Shown piece by piece: positions 36,729 to 45,814 of a stretch of DNA of 64,000 nucleotides. Location of the stretch: positions 248,001 to 312,000 of the forward strand of contig NZ_JAWXVZ010000006.1 in NCBI RefSeq assembly GCF_033843645.1. Direction: 5' to 3'. A model generated the notes under the pieces. That model was not told the DNA's origin and did not search any database. It saw nothing but the letters and a program-made list of their open reading frames with translations. The stretch is from Pseudovibrio zosterae. GTDB taxonomy: Bacteria > Pseudomonadota > Alphaproteobacteria > Rhizobiales > Stappiaceae. How positions within the stretch are numbered: the stretch's first letter is position 1; every line of letters starts with the position of its first letter. Made by a program: the position numbers and the translations under genes.

Positions 36729-37256
36729 CTAGGAAGAGACAACTTCCAGATATCTTGGGCGGAAGAACGCCTGAAGTTCCCCGGTCCGTGGCATGATGGA
36801 GGACCACCGCGGTGCGTCAAAGTCAATCACGGCAAGGGCCCCGGTTGGGTACTTGGCCTCAAGCTGCTGGCGAAGGTCTATGTCGCCGCTGCCAATCAGC
36901 TCTAAAGCCGTATCCTGAATGGCGTTGTTGTGACCGATGATCATGACGGTCGTTGCCGAGCCACCCATAGCCGTCAGTAGATCGACGTAATCGGCTTCAC
37001 TTGTCTCATAAAGATCGCGCATGATTTGTATGCGCATTTCACAATTCATGTGTTGGAGCAGACAACTTAGCGTTTGCCGGGTGCGCAGCGCCGTTGAGCA
37101 TAGCACCAACTGGGGGAACAGGGCGTTTTTAGCAATGTGCCTGCCAATCATCTCCCCAGCCTGCCAGCCGCGATCGTTAAGCGGACGATCGTGATCCGCA
37201 AGACTGATGTTGGACCAATCTGATTTTGCATGCCGCAGAAGCAGTAAGCGCACCAT
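36729..37256 (-). CDS. SixA-like histidine phosphatase
   Basis: A 175-residue small phosphatase of the RHG (phosphoglycerate-mutase) superfamily. It begins VRLLLLRHAKSDW with the nucleophile His in LRHAK, and has LCSTALRTRQT and the second His in IIGHNNAI. The short form without extra domains matches SixA, which removes phosphate from Hpt histidines; an Hpt protein is encoded 8 kb away, but a link is speculative. GGGAGGAACGAAA before ATG 37256 fixes the start. Confidence 0.9.
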   Translation of the reverse strand: MVRLLLLRHAKSDWSNISLADHDRPLNDRGWQAGEMIGRHIAKNALFPQLVLCSTALRTRQTLSCLLQHMNCEMRIQIMRDLYETSEADYVDLLTAMGGSATTVMIIGHNNAIQDTALELIGSGDIDLRQQLEAKYPTGALAVIDFDAPRWSSIMPRTGELQAFFRPRYLEVVSS

Positions 37257-37532
37257 TTTCGTTCCTCCCACTCAAATTGTGCAATGCGGTTCTTTTTGGT
37301 TTTTGGGTTACGTTTATGCTGCAATGCAACATAAGTCTCTGATTTTCTTGGATTTTATCGTATAGGCCGCCTGCATATTTTCAAATAGCAATGTTCAATC
37401 AATTTTCGGGGAGTGCGTCCGCCCAACCGACATTGTCAAAAGCAGTTACACGAGATTTCCTCATGGATTTTTCTTGTTTCCCTGAAGCAAATGTGGCACG
37501 AACAGTTCAGTTGAATTCATCATATATTTCCG

Positions 37533-38846
37533 GTGTTTATTGTGCATTCAGAACACATTGGTTCCTTCTATTCAGCCCAGTTGGGTGATCGGAGAATTCA
37601 TCCAGAGTTGGTGGGTGGGTTTCACAGCCAGATCGGCATCGTAGGAGGAGGTTTTGCGGGCCTGACGGCTGGTATTGAACTTCTGAAACGCGGCCGCTCA
37701 GTCGTCCTGCTTGAAGCTGAGAGGATTGGATGGGGCGCTTCTGGTAGAAATGGAGGTTTTGTTTCTGCCGGTTTCGCCGAGGGAATGGATGCAATCGAAG
37801 CCGCAGTCGGCCTTGAGGATGCCAAAAAGCTCTACAAGCTGTCTCAGGAAGGCGTCTCTTATGTGCGCCGCACACTTGAGGGAGAGGGAGCGGCTACCCT
37901 GATCGAGGGTCACGGGTGGTTGAAGGTGCAGCGGCACAAAGGTGCGGATGCGCTCAAAAGGCGTCAGGAGAAGATGGCAACGCATTATGGGGTTGATCTG
38001 GACTTTTGGGAGACGGATCAGCTCAAGAGCAAACTGAAAACTGACCGTTATTTTCATGGCCTTCATAACCCGGAACCGTTCCACATGGACCCTCTTGCCT
38101 ACGCGGAGATATTGCTTGAGAAATTCCTGCGCCTTGGTGGGATCGTCCATGAAGAGACGCGCGTCCTTTCCTTGAAGCGAAACGGCGCTAGTTGGCGCAT
38201 CAATACTGCGCATGGCTGTGTAAGTTGCGAGCATGTGGTGCTAGCGACCAGCGCGTATGGTGTCTTGAACCAGACTTACTACCCGGTGGATCGGACCATG
38301 CAGCCGGTCGCGACCTATGTGATCGCCAGTGAAGTTCTGGGTGAGCGGTTGCGAGGTGCTGTCGATTTTGGCGGCTGTGTTGCGGATACACGCCGTGCCG
38401 GAGACTACTACCGTACGGTCGAGGGGGGAGAGCGGCTGCTGTGGGGTGGGCGCATAACGACCCGACGCTCTGAACCTAAGCGACTGGCAGAGTTGCTTAA
38501 AGCTCAGATCTTGCAGATCTATCCGCAGCTTGGAGACTTTCGCGTGGACTTTGCCTGGTCCGGCCTCATGGGATACTCGCGGACCAAAATGCCATTGATT
38601 GGCGAGCTGAAGCCGGGCCTTTGGGCGGTGACCGCGTTCGGCGGCCATGGGCTCAGCACAACGGCCATGGGCGGCGAAGTTGTTGCCAAAGGTATTGCCG
38701 AGGGGGATGATACCTGGCGGCTTTTCAATGCGTTTGGGCCGGTTTGGGCGGGCGGTTCCATTGGCCGTCTGGCAGTGCAGGCGGAATACATCCGCTTGCA
38801 GGCGTTGGATCGGTTTGAGGAAGCTCGGTCGGGGCGGGCAGGTTAG
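37533..38846 (+). CDS. FAD-dependent oxidoreductase, PuuB/OrdL-like (DAO family)
   Basis: A 437-residue amine or amino-acid oxidase-like protein. SFYSAQLGD near the N-terminus, the dinucleotide-binding IGIVGGGFAGLTAGIELLKRG, GWGASGRNGGFVSAGF, and the C-terminal FAD motif FGGHGLSTTAMGGEVVAKGI are characteristic of gamma-glutamylputrescine oxidase and related enzymes. The donor substrate is unknown; polyamine or secondary amino-acid catabolism is likely. GTG 37533 is a guess; no clear ribosome-binding site is visible. Its stop overlaps that of the convergent exported-protein gene. Confidence 0.87.
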   Translation: MFIVHSEHIGSFYSAQLGDRRIHPELVGGFHSQIGIVGGGFAGLTAGIELLKRGRSVVLLEAERIGWGASGRNGGFVSAGFAEGMDAIEAAVGLEDAKKLYKLSQEGVSYVRRTLEGEGAATLIEGHGWLKVQRHKGADALKRRQEKMATHYGVDLDFWETDQLKSKLKTDRYFHGLHNPEPFHMDPLAYAEILLEKFLRLGGIVHEETRVLSLKRNGASWRINTAHGCVSCEHVVLATSAYGVLNQTYYPVDRTMQPVATYVIASEVLGERLRGAVDFGGCVADTRRAGDYYRTVEGGERLLWGGRITTRRSEPKRLAELLKAQILQIYPQLGDFRVDFAWSGLMGYSRTKMPLIGELKPGLWAVTAFGGHGLSTTAMGGEVVAKGIAEGDDTWRLFNAFGPVWAGGSIGRLAVQAEYIRLQALDRFEEARSGRAG

Positions 38847-39430
38847 CGTGCCGCGGCGCTTGAAGCTCGCTTCTGTTCAATATTGTGGGCCAGCCTCTGG
38901 AAGGCCCTAAGTGTGCGATCTGCTTCGGCAAGGAAGTTGCGATCAGCTGCAAACCAGAGTGTGTAACCACTCTCTTCGCCCTGAAATGCCCAGAGGCTTT
39001 CCATGGTCGCTTCAGCACCTTCCAAGTCGGTCTGGAACGTCAGGCTGTTTTCCGGCCCGTCTACAAGAGTGAAGCCGCTGCCTTCGTATTCGTCCAGAAA
39101 CGTCCGTTGAATGTCCACCAGACGGTAGGGCCTGTGCTGGCGAAAAACCGCCTCAACTCCTTGCTCCCCCAAGTATTTGCAGCCTGGTCCGGTATCAGCG
39201 ATATCTGGTGTTACACCGCTGCGATGGAGCCCGCCAACGGTGTCAGGGCACTCGAGGCCTGAGTAGTGCCGGAGGCCATCAAGTTGCTGTTTCCAGCCAG
39301 AGAGTACGGTGCTTGGCCGGTAGAGCAGGGCCTCAGCACTTGGGTCGGCAGCATTTGCCTTGTCCAAATGGCTGAGGGCCGCGCCAAATACGAGGGCGGC
39401 TCCAATACAAGCTTTCAAACCCGAATGCAT
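38843..39430 (-). CDS. Conserved exported protein of unknown function
   Basis: 195 residues with a signal peptide (about 1-27, ending DKANAA). The mature part contains two Cys close together in GLECPDTVGG... GPGCKYLG and a compact C-terminal half (EATMESLWAFQGEESGYTLWFAADRNFLAEADRTL). No domain recognised. It follows the MoxR-like gene on the same strand (6 bp behind its stop), so it is probably co-transcribed with it. Stop codons of this gene and the convergent oxidoreductase share bases. Confidence 0.75.
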   Translation of the reverse strand: MHSGLKACIGAALVFGAALSHLDKANAADPSAEALLYRPSTVLSGWKQQLDGLRHYSGLECPDTVGGLHRSGVTPDIADTGPGCKYLGEQGVEAVFRQHRPYRLVDIQRTFLDEYEGSGFTLVDGPENSLTFQTDLEGAEATMESLWAFQGEESGYTLWFAADRNFLAEADRTLRAFQRLAHNIEQKRASSAAAR

Positions 39431-39436
39431 GGGGCG

Positions 39437-40276
39437 TCACTTGCCTCTGTTCAGAAATGCGAGACGCTCGAAGAGATGCACGTCCTGCTCGTTCTTCAGC
39501 AGCGCCCCATGGAGCGGAGGGATGATTTTACGTTGATCCGCTTCGTGAAGCGTTTCCGCATCGATGTCTTCGTTGAGCAGCAGTTTGATCCAGTCCAACA
39601 GCTCGGAGGTTGATGGTTTCTTCTTCAGACCCGGCAGCTCGCGCATATTGTAAAAGGTGCTTAGTGCTTCTTTCAAAAGCCGATCTTTGATCTTGCCGAA
39701 GTGCACATCAACGATCTCAGCCATGGTTTCGGCATCTGGAAACTTGATGAAATGGAAGAAGCAGCGACGCAGGAAGGCGTCCGGCAGATCTTTCTCGTTG
39801 TTCGAGGTAATAATCACAATTGGGCGCTGCTTTGCGGTAACGGTTTCGCCGGTTTCATACACGTTGAACTCCATCCGATCGAGCTCCTGAAGCAGATCGT
39901 TTGGAAACTCGATATCGGCCTTGTCGACCTCGTCAATCAGCAGAACCGGGCGTGCATCCATCTCAAATGCCTGCCACAGTTTGCCTTTCTTGATGTAGTT
40001 TCGGATGTCTTTCACCCGTTCATCGCCAAGCTGACTGTCTCGAAGGCGGGAAACTGCGTCGTATTCGTAAAGGCCCTGCTGCGCTTTGGTGGTGGACTTC
40101 ACGTGCCATTCCAGCAGCGGAGTTCCAAGGCTTTGAGCGATTTCGCGGGCCAGAACAGTTTTTCCGGTCCCCGGTTCGCCTTTGACCAAGAGAGGGCGTT
40201 CAAGCGCAATCGCTGCATTGACCGCTACGCGTAGGTCTTCTGTGGCGACATAGTTTGAGGTGCCGTTAAACCGCAT
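39437..40276 (-). CDS. MoxR/CoxD-type AAA+ ATPase
   Basis: A 279-residue AAA+ chaperone-like ATPase. Walker A GEPGTGKT, Walker B VLLIDEVDKAD, sensor 1 IITSNNEKDLPDAFLRRC with the Arg finger, and the insert EWHVKSTTKAQQGLYEYDAV that is typical of CoxD-like members. These act with vWA proteins to mature cofactors or complexes; the likely partner is the CoxE-like gene at 32872-34047. AAGGATTGTTC before ATG 40276 sets the start; TTG 40282 is less likely. Confidence 0.92.
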   Translation of the reverse strand: MRFNGTSNYVATEDLRVAVNAAIALERPLLVKGEPGTGKTVLAREIAQSLGTPLLEWHVKSTTKAQQGLYEYDAVSRLRDSQLGDERVKDIRNYIKKGKLWQAFEMDARPVLLIDEVDKADIEFPNDLLQELDRMEFNVYETGETVTAKQRPIVIITSNNEKDLPDAFLRRCFFHFIKFPDAETMAEIVDVHFGKIKDRLLKEALSTFYNMRELPGLKKKPSTSELLDWIKLLLNEDIDAETLHEADQRKIIPPLHGALLKNEQDVHLFERLAFLNRGK

Positions 40277-40391
40277 GAACAATCCTTTTCACTCACTGAG
40301 CACAAGCTCTGCCCGAATTCGCACGGAAGACTAATCTCTCCCAACATCATGGGCAATCCCTTCCAGCTTCGCCATTGGAGCTATGTTTCAA

Positions 40392-40408
40392 AGAGTGGGC
40401 AAAACTTG
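40392..40408. promoter_or_regulatory. GGCAA-N3-TTGCC inverted repeat, copy 1 (upstream of flgE)
   Basis: AGTGGGCAAAACTTGCC, containing GGCAA-AAC-TTGCC. The same 17 bases recur upstream of fliL/flgF, and a variant upstream of fliX/flgI. It lies 62 bp upstream (start to start) of the CtrA-type box before flgE. Probable binding site of a flagellar regulator. Confidence 0.6.
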
Positions 40409-40453
40409 CCGCACCTCAGGGCTTTTTTGCCGGGCGCAGGGTTAATTTGTGGC

Positions 40454-40468
40454 TTAACTCTTTGTTAA
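40454..40468. promoter_or_regulatory. CtrA-type box TTAA-N7-TTAA upstream of flgE
   Basis: TTAACTCTTTGTTAA fits the full CtrA consensus (TTAA, 7-nt spacer, TTAA). It is 113 bp upstream of the flgE start codon. CtrA is the master cell-cycle and flagellar regulator of alphaproteobacteria. Confidence 0.75.
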
Positions 40469-40581
40469 TCATAGATAATGCGCTGAAAATAAAGAGGATT
40501 TTAATTATCGGTGTTTGGCATCCTATTTGCTCAAGTCTTGGCATCGGATTGCGCGGTGACGCGAAGAGAAATGGGAATGAA

Positions 40582-42252
40582 ATGAGTATTTATGGAGCAA
40601 TTAACTCCGCTACGACGGGCCTTGATGCCCAGTCGCAAGCGTTGGAGAATATCTCTGGTAACGTGGCGAACTCCTCGACCACGGGCTACAAGCGCCTAGA
40701 CACGAGCTTTAGTGATCTTGTTTCCAGCACCGGTTCACGTCAGGCCGATCAGGTTGCAGGCACCGTTTATGCGACCTCTAGGGCTACAAATACTCAGCAA
40801 GGGGACGTGAGCAGTTATGACGTGGAAACCTACATGGCCATCAACGGCAGTGGGTACTTCGTGGTGACGGATGCTGACGGTCTCACCAATTTGAGCCCTA
40901 GCTATAAGTACACCCGCGCAGGAGACTTTGAGCTGGATGAGGACCGTTACCTCGTCAATGCTTCAGGGTATTATTTGCAAGGCTATCCGGTAAATACCAC
41001 TACTGGCGCAGTGGCAGACAAGTTCGAGCCCATACGGATTTCTGATCAGCCAATGCCGGCGCAGCCTTCTGAGCAGATCGACTATCAGGCCAACCTCCCA
41101 TCAACGCCGTCCACTGAGCGTTACAATCCAGATGTGCCGTCCTCAAAGTTTGTTGATCCATCTGTGTTTGCGACCACAGAGACCGATACTTCTATTTCTC
41201 TCGTAAACGGTACCGGTGATGTGCTTTCCGTTGACGACAATCTCGTCGATGTGGCTGCGTTCGATCTGAACGACGTTTTTGACATTACGGTTGATGGCTC
41301 AAGCAGCACCTTCACCATTGATGCCACCACCACCATCAAGGACTTCCTTGATAACCTGAACCAGTATAACGGTGTCTCCGCAGACATTGATGCCACCGGG
41401 CAGTTGACGATCTCAACCAGTGTTCCTTTGACCATTGGCGAGAATACGGGTGACCCGCTTGGTGGTACGCCGATCTCTGAGACCCCGACCTCGAATGTGG
41501 GCGGCGGTCCGGTAGATACCACTCAGGTGGCTGCGAAGAATAACAGCACATTCATCGATAGCACCATTTCTGGCGGCTCCGTGACCGTGTACGACACCAA
41601 CGGTACGCCAATTAACGTTGAGATGCGCTGGTCGCTGGATAGCGAAGACAACTGGTCGCTGTTCTATAACTCTGCGCCAAGTGCAACAGGTGATGACACC
41701 GCCTGGTCCAAGATCGGCAATGTGGCATTTGATGCCGCCGGCCGCATGGTTTCTCCAGCTGACGGCAACATGACCATTCCCGATCTCAACGTGAATGGCG
41801 TGTCAGCAGGCGACATCATTCTGGACTTCGGCACAAACAACCTCACTCAGTATGATGACACGGTAGGTTTTGCGACGAGTGTTGACATTGAACAGGATGG
41901 TTATGCATCTGGTGAACTCGTCGGCATCTCCATCAACTCAGACGGTATGATCACGGGCAATTACTCCAACAGTAAGTCCCAAGATCTTTACCGCGTGCCG
42001 ATTGCAACTTTCGCTGCTGAGCAGGAATTGCAGCGAATCGATGGCTCTGCATTTGCGGCAACACCGACGTCAGGTGAGCCGGACTTCAGAAATGGCGGGA
42101 CAATTCGTGCAAAGGCTTTGGAGGCATCAAACGCCGATATTGCTAAGGAATTCTCTAAGTTGATCATCACTCAGCAGGCTTATTCGGCTAACTCTCGAGT
42201 GTTGTCTACAGCGAACACAATGCTTGACGCCGTTCTAAATATCGTGCGTTAA
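40582..42252 (+). CDS. flgE: Flagellar hook protein FlgE
   Basis: The 556-residue hook subunit. The N-terminal D0 helix is SIYGAINSATTGLDAQSQALENISGNVAN, with the rod/hook motif NVANSSTTGYK; the C-terminal helix ends FSKLIITQQAYSANSRVLSTANTMLDAVLNIVR. Residues about 215-285 (DVFDITVDGSSSTFTIDATTTIKDFLDNL) form an inserted domain that resembles one in the two flagellins of this window. ATG 40582 follows GGGAATGA; longer in-frame starts lie in the promoter region. First gene of flgE-flgK-flgL, preceded by a CtrA box. Confidence 0.95.
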   Translation: MSIYGAINSATTGLDAQSQALENISGNVANSSTTGYKRLDTSFSDLVSSTGSRQADQVAGTVYATSRATNTQQGDVSSYDVETYMAINGSGYFVVTDADGLTNLSPSYKYTRAGDFELDEDRYLVNASGYYLQGYPVNTTTGAVADKFEPIRISDQPMPAQPSEQIDYQANLPSTPSTERYNPDVPSSKFVDPSVFATTETDTSISLVNGTGDVLSVDDNLVDVAAFDLNDVFDITVDGSSSTFTIDATTTIKDFLDNLNQYNGVSADIDATGQLTISTSVPLTIGENTGDPLGGTPISETPTSNVGGGPVDTTQVAAKNNSTFIDSTISGGSVTVYDTNGTPINVEMRWSLDSEDNWSLFYNSAPSATGDDTAWSKIGNVAFDAAGRMVSPADGNMTIPDLNVNGVSAGDIILDFGTNNLTQYDDTVGFATSVDIEQDGYASGELVGISINSDGMITGNYSNSKSQDLYRVPIATFAAEQELQRIDGSAFAATPTSGEPDFRNGGTIRAKALEASNADIAKEFSKLIITQQAYSANSRVLSTANTMLDAVLNIVR

Positions 42253-42267
42253 CTGATTGAATCTCAT

Positions 42268-42290
42268 GGGCGGCTGAAACTCAGCCGTCC
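42268..42290 (+). promoter_or_regulatory. Hairpin between flgE and flgK
   Basis: GGGCGGCTGA pairs with TCAGCCGTCC (one G-U) around AAC, in the 58-bp gap between flgE and flgK. There is no U-tract. It may be an mRNA-stability element that lets hook protein outnumber the hook-junction proteins, or a partial terminator. Confidence 0.5.
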
Positions 42291-42310
42291 ATCTGTTGGA
42301 GTTGGATGAT

Positions 42311-44176
42311 ATGAGCTTGACCTCTGCTTTGAATGCTGCCGCCTCAGGCCTGTCCCTGATTAATTCTCAGCTAAAGGTTACATCCACAAACATCGCTAAC
42401 GCGAATACCGAGGGTTATACCACCAAGTCTCTACCCGGGACGCAAGGGGTGAATGAGACCTCCGGTAGCTCTTATGTGATGTCCACACAAGTCAAGCGGC
42501 AAGTTGATGAAACCCTTCGAAATGCCTATTGGTCCGAGCTCAGCGGTGGTGGTTTTGCAAAGACGCTTGCAACCTATACAGCCCGTCTGGATTCATTGTT
42601 CGGTTCGCTGGATGACAGCACCAGCCTGCCCAACCGCGTGACTGAATTCACAGATGCATTGACCCAGTTGGCGGCCGATCCGTCATCCCAGTCTGTACAG
42701 GCGACTGTTGTCTCTGCGGCCGAAGGTTTAGCGTTCACGTTGAACAACACCTCAGAGCAGGTGCAGGGCATGCGCGCCGAAGCGGACTCCATGACCTACG
42801 ATCAGGTCCAGTCCGTCAACGAGATCCTGAAGAGCATTGAGGCGCAGGAAACACGGATCATCGAAACGCGGGCGGAAGGTCAGTCTACCGCCGAGCTGGA
42901 TGATCAGATGGACATGCTCTTGAAAGATCTGTCCAACTACATGGACGTTGAGGTGCACAAGGACTCCGATGGTGCCCTGCGCATTTCAACTCAGTCCGGC
43001 CACACGCTTTATGATGACGAGGCCTCACAGCTTTCCTTCGAGCGTACCGCGCATCTGACTGCTGGTGTTGAGGGCGGTCCGCTGTCTGTTGTGTCTCCCA
43101 ATGGTTCCGAGATGAAGCTGTCCGCTGCCGACATGCAAGGGGGCTCCATTGGTGGCCTTCTGACGCTGCGCGATGAGGTTTTGCCGGAAGCGCAGACGCA
43201 GCTTGACGAAATTGCCCATTCCATGTCCTTGGCATTGTCCCGCAATGTCGATGGGGGAAACGCGGCCGATGATGGCGCGACCCCGCCTGTGGAGACAGGG
43301 TTTGCAGCTGATGTCAGTGGTTATGATCAGCCTGGCGATGTGATCGAGCTGAGCTTTACCACGGCAAGCGGGCTTACCCGCGATGTATCGTTTGTTGCGG
43401 TGAGCGATCCGTCTATGCTGCCACTTGACGGCAGTGCCACCGCTGGTGCCGACGATTTGGTGTTTGGAATTGATATCTCTGGCTCTGGTGCATCCATTGA
43501 AGACCAGATCTCAAACGCTTTGGGCCCCAAGTTTTCCGTTTCGGTTGATGCTGGTGGTGAGCTGACGGTCTTGACGGATACGGCGTCTACGGGCGTAACC
43601 ATGACAGGCCTGACCTCGTACACGGCGAAAACCGATGTATCTGAGCCTGGATTGGCCGTGCCGGTGTTCACTGACGGCCGGGATGGGGGCAAGCCATACA
43701 CTGGTGCCCTTGAGAACGGTGGTCAGAAGGCTGGCTATGCGCTGGCAATCAAGGTCAATCCTGAAGTTTCGGATGATCCGTCCATTCTTGGTGGGGAGGC
43801 CGGGGGCAGTGGCTCCAGTGCGCAGGATAGTACCCGTGCCGAGTATCTGATCGACCAGCTCAACACCACTCAGTTTACCTTCTCCTCGGAGACGGGCATT
43901 GGCGCCAGCCAGTCGCCTTTCCAAGGCTCCATTGCCGATTTCACCCGTCAGGTGATCTCCACCCAAGGTGCGCAAGCTGACACCGCTCAGCGCCGCCTTG
44001 ATGTAACCGAGACGGCGGTTTCAACGGCAAAACTTGCCTATGAGCAGAGCTACAAGGTGGATGTGGACGAGCAGCTTGTGAACTTGCTTGAGCTGCAGAA
44101 TGCCTATTCGGCAAATGCTCGCGTGCTGTCTGCGGTCAACAGCATGTTTGATGAATTGATGCAGGTGGTACGCTAA
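42311..44176 (+). CDS. flgK: Flagellar hook-associated protein 1, FlgK
   Basis: 621 residues; forms the hook-filament junction. N-terminus SLTSALNAAASGLSLINSQLKVTSTNIANANTEGY is diagnostic, as is the C-terminal LLELQNAYSANARVLSAVNSMFDELMQVVR. A coiled helix follows the D0 region (ESVNEILKSIEAQETRII-like). Translated from ATG 42311; a short in-frame extension from 42296 (MELDD) is unlikely. flgL begins one base after its stop codon. Confidence 0.95.
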   Translation: MSLTSALNAAASGLSLINSQLKVTSTNIANANTEGYTTKSLPGTQGVNETSGSSYVMSTQVKRQVDETLRNAYWSELSGGGFAKTLATYTARLDSLFGSLDDSTSLPNRVTEFTDALTQLAADPSSQSVQATVVSAAEGLAFTLNNTSEQVQGMRAEADSMTYDQVQSVNEILKSIEAQETRIIETRAEGQSTAELDDQMDMLLKDLSNYMDVEVHKDSDGALRISTQSGHTLYDDEASQLSFERTAHLTAGVEGGPLSVVSPNGSEMKLSAADMQGGSIGGLLTLRDEVLPEAQTQLDEIAHSMSLALSRNVDGGNAADDGATPPVETGFAADVSGYDQPGDVIELSFTTASGLTRDVSFVAVSDPSMLPLDGSATAGADDLVFGIDISGSGASIEDQISNALGPKFSVSVDAGGELTVLTDTASTGVTMTGLTSYTAKTDVSEPGLAVPVFTDGRDGGKPYTGALENGGQKAGYALAIKVNPEVSDDPSILGGEAGGSGSSAQDSTRAEYLIDQLNTTQFTFSSETGIGASQSPFQGSIADFTRQVISTQGAQADTAQRRLDVTETAVSTAKLAYEQSYKVDVDEQLVNLLELQNAYSANARVLSAVNSMFDELMQVVR

Positions 44177-44177
44177 C

Positions 44178-45713
44178 ATGAGCATTTTCGGGGTTTCTTC
44201 AAACAGCACATTCCTCGCGGACTTGATCGTCAATCAAAAGCGCGAGTTTGAAACCAAGTCCACGCAGCTGGTCTCTGGCAAGGTTTCTCAGACCTATGGC
44301 GGTCTGGGCGAGCAGCGCCACCTGAACCTCTCTTTGAAGTCTGAGGTTGGACGTATCGAGGCCTATCAGACCAGCGGTGATGTTGCCTCCATCCATCTGA
44401 AAACCTTGAACACGACGTTGGAGCGGATGGAGGAGCTGCGCCGCGAGGCCGTCTCAGCCATCGATCCGAACAGCTACGTGATGACCACTGACGGACAAAC
44501 GACCTCACAGGCGACGGCAGAAATTGCCATGCGCGAAGTGGTGTCGCTGCTGAACACTGATGTGAGTGGTTACTATCTCTACGGTGGCGGGGATGCCAAA
44601 GGCAGCCCCGTTGCGTCCTTTGATGAGATCATGGAAGGCGATGGCTCCAAGATGGGCCTGAAGCAGGTCATGGACGCCTTCTCGACAGCGCATCTTGGTC
44701 CAAGCGGGCAGGGGCGTCTTGATACGGCTGTAACCTCTGGTGGCGGTACTGCCACAGTTACGCTTTCAGAGCTTTCCACGGGCGACTTTGGTTTCAAGAT
44801 TGCTGGCGTATCAGCCACAGGCGCGGCCATCTCAACAAACTATAGTGCCGCAGCGGGTGCGACGCCGGCAGATGCGTCTGCAACGCTGAATGCGCAGCCG
44901 CTAGAGGGTGATGCGGTCACCTTTGATCTAACGTTGCCTGATGGCACCTCAAAGAAAATCAGTCTGACGGCCACCAGCGAAGCTTCTGGCGAGCCGGGCA
45001 CGTTCCAGATTGGCGCGGATGTCGATCAGACGGCAGCAAATCTGGATGCTGCGCTGAAGTCAGAACTCTCCGATGCTGCCAACACCGATCTGAAGGCTGT
45101 CTCTGATCAGCAAGCCGGGGCGGAGTTCTTCGGTACCTATGATAGTGCCCGAGATCCTGCGGTTCCCTATTTGCCGGATGCGTCAGGTGAAGCCCTCGTA
45201 GATGGCTCCGCTCAGATTTTTGAATGGTACCAGGGGGATGTCCCAGAAGGCGATGCGCGGTCAGAAAAGTTCGCCTTGATCGACAACGGTCTCAAGGTTG
45301 AGTATGGCGCATCGGCGCAGGAGCGTGGTTTTGCCGAGCTTCTTCAGGGAATGGCCGTTTTTGTAGCTGCTGACTTTCAGCCGGGGACTTCCGGGTCTGA
45401 TCCTGAAGCGGTTGCGCGCGAGTACTACAGCGCGCTTTCAGAGCGCACAGACTCTGACCTTTCCGTGCCGGACAACCGGCAGTCTGGGGTCCAGAGTGTG
45501 GCTGTAGAGATGAGCATTTCCTACAAGACCGTGGAGAACACCTCTGACCGACTGGACCAAAAGAAACTGACCTACGAGCAGATGATTGGCGGCATCGAGA
45601 ACGTTGACAAGGAGCAGACAGCGACCGAGCTTCTGCAGATCCAGACCAATCTGGAAACCAGCTACGCGGTAACGACCCGGCTCCTGAGCTTGTCTCTCTC
45701 CAACTACTTCTAG
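44178..45713 (+). CDS. flgL: Flagellar hook-associated protein 3, FlgL
   Basis: 511 residues, long for FlgL (usually about 300-400). N-terminal flagellin-like helix NSTFLADLIVNQKREFETKSTQLVSGKVSQTYGGLGEQRHLNLSLKSE, and C-terminal helix ELLQIQTNLETSYAVTTRLLSLSLSNYF. The central part (about residues 170-300) is a beta-rich insertion (VTFDLTLPDGTSKKISLTATS) that accounts for the extra length. It is the second junction protein between hook and filament, translated immediately after flgK. Confidence 0.93.
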   Translation: MSIFGVSSNSTFLADLIVNQKREFETKSTQLVSGKVSQTYGGLGEQRHLNLSLKSEVGRIEAYQTSGDVASIHLKTLNTTLERMEELRREAVSAIDPNSYVMTTDGQTTSQATAEIAMREVVSLLNTDVSGYYLYGGGDAKGSPVASFDEIMEGDGSKMGLKQVMDAFSTAHLGPSGQGRLDTAVTSGGGTATVTLSELSTGDFGFKIAGVSATGAAISTNYSAAAGATPADASATLNAQPLEGDAVTFDLTLPDGTSKKISLTATSEASGEPGTFQIGADVDQTAANLDAALKSELSDAANTDLKAVSDQQAGAEFFGTYDSARDPAVPYLPDASGEALVDGSAQIFEWYQGDVPEGDARSEKFALIDNGLKVEYGASAQERGFAELLQGMAVFVAADFQPGTSGSDPEAVAREYYSALSERTDSDLSVPDNRQSGVQSVAVEMSISYKTVENTSDRLDQKKLTYEQMIGGIENVDKEQTATELLQIQTNLETSYAVTTRLLSLSLSNYF

Positions 45714-45751
45714 GTGCTCTTTCTGCCCAGTTGGCAGTAAGACCTCACAAA

Positions 45752-45785
45752 AACAAAAAAAGGGCCGGATTTTCCGGCCCTTACG
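45752..45785. terminator. Bidirectional terminator between flgL and flaF
   Basis: AAGGGCCGGA (45760-45769) pairs with TCCGGCCCTT (45773-45782) around a TTT loop; an A-rich run (AAAAACAAAAAAA) on the left serves leftward flaF transcripts, and TTACGC follows on the right. Confidence 0.85.
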
Positions 45786-45814
45786 CGTATCTGCAAATGC
45801 CAATCGGCTCTTGA

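Noticed and set aside
40392..40408. Sigma-54 promoter reading of GTGGGCAAAACTTGCC
   Set aside because: The GG and GC elements are 9 bases apart instead of 10, and the sequence is symmetric, as expected for a protein-binding repeat.
45724..45738. CTGCC-CAGTT-GGCAG repeat after flgL, partly like the sequence next to the copy at 52501
   Set aside because: The arms do not match GGCAA-N3-TTGCC and the site is downstream of a gene; shared 10 bases are probably chance.
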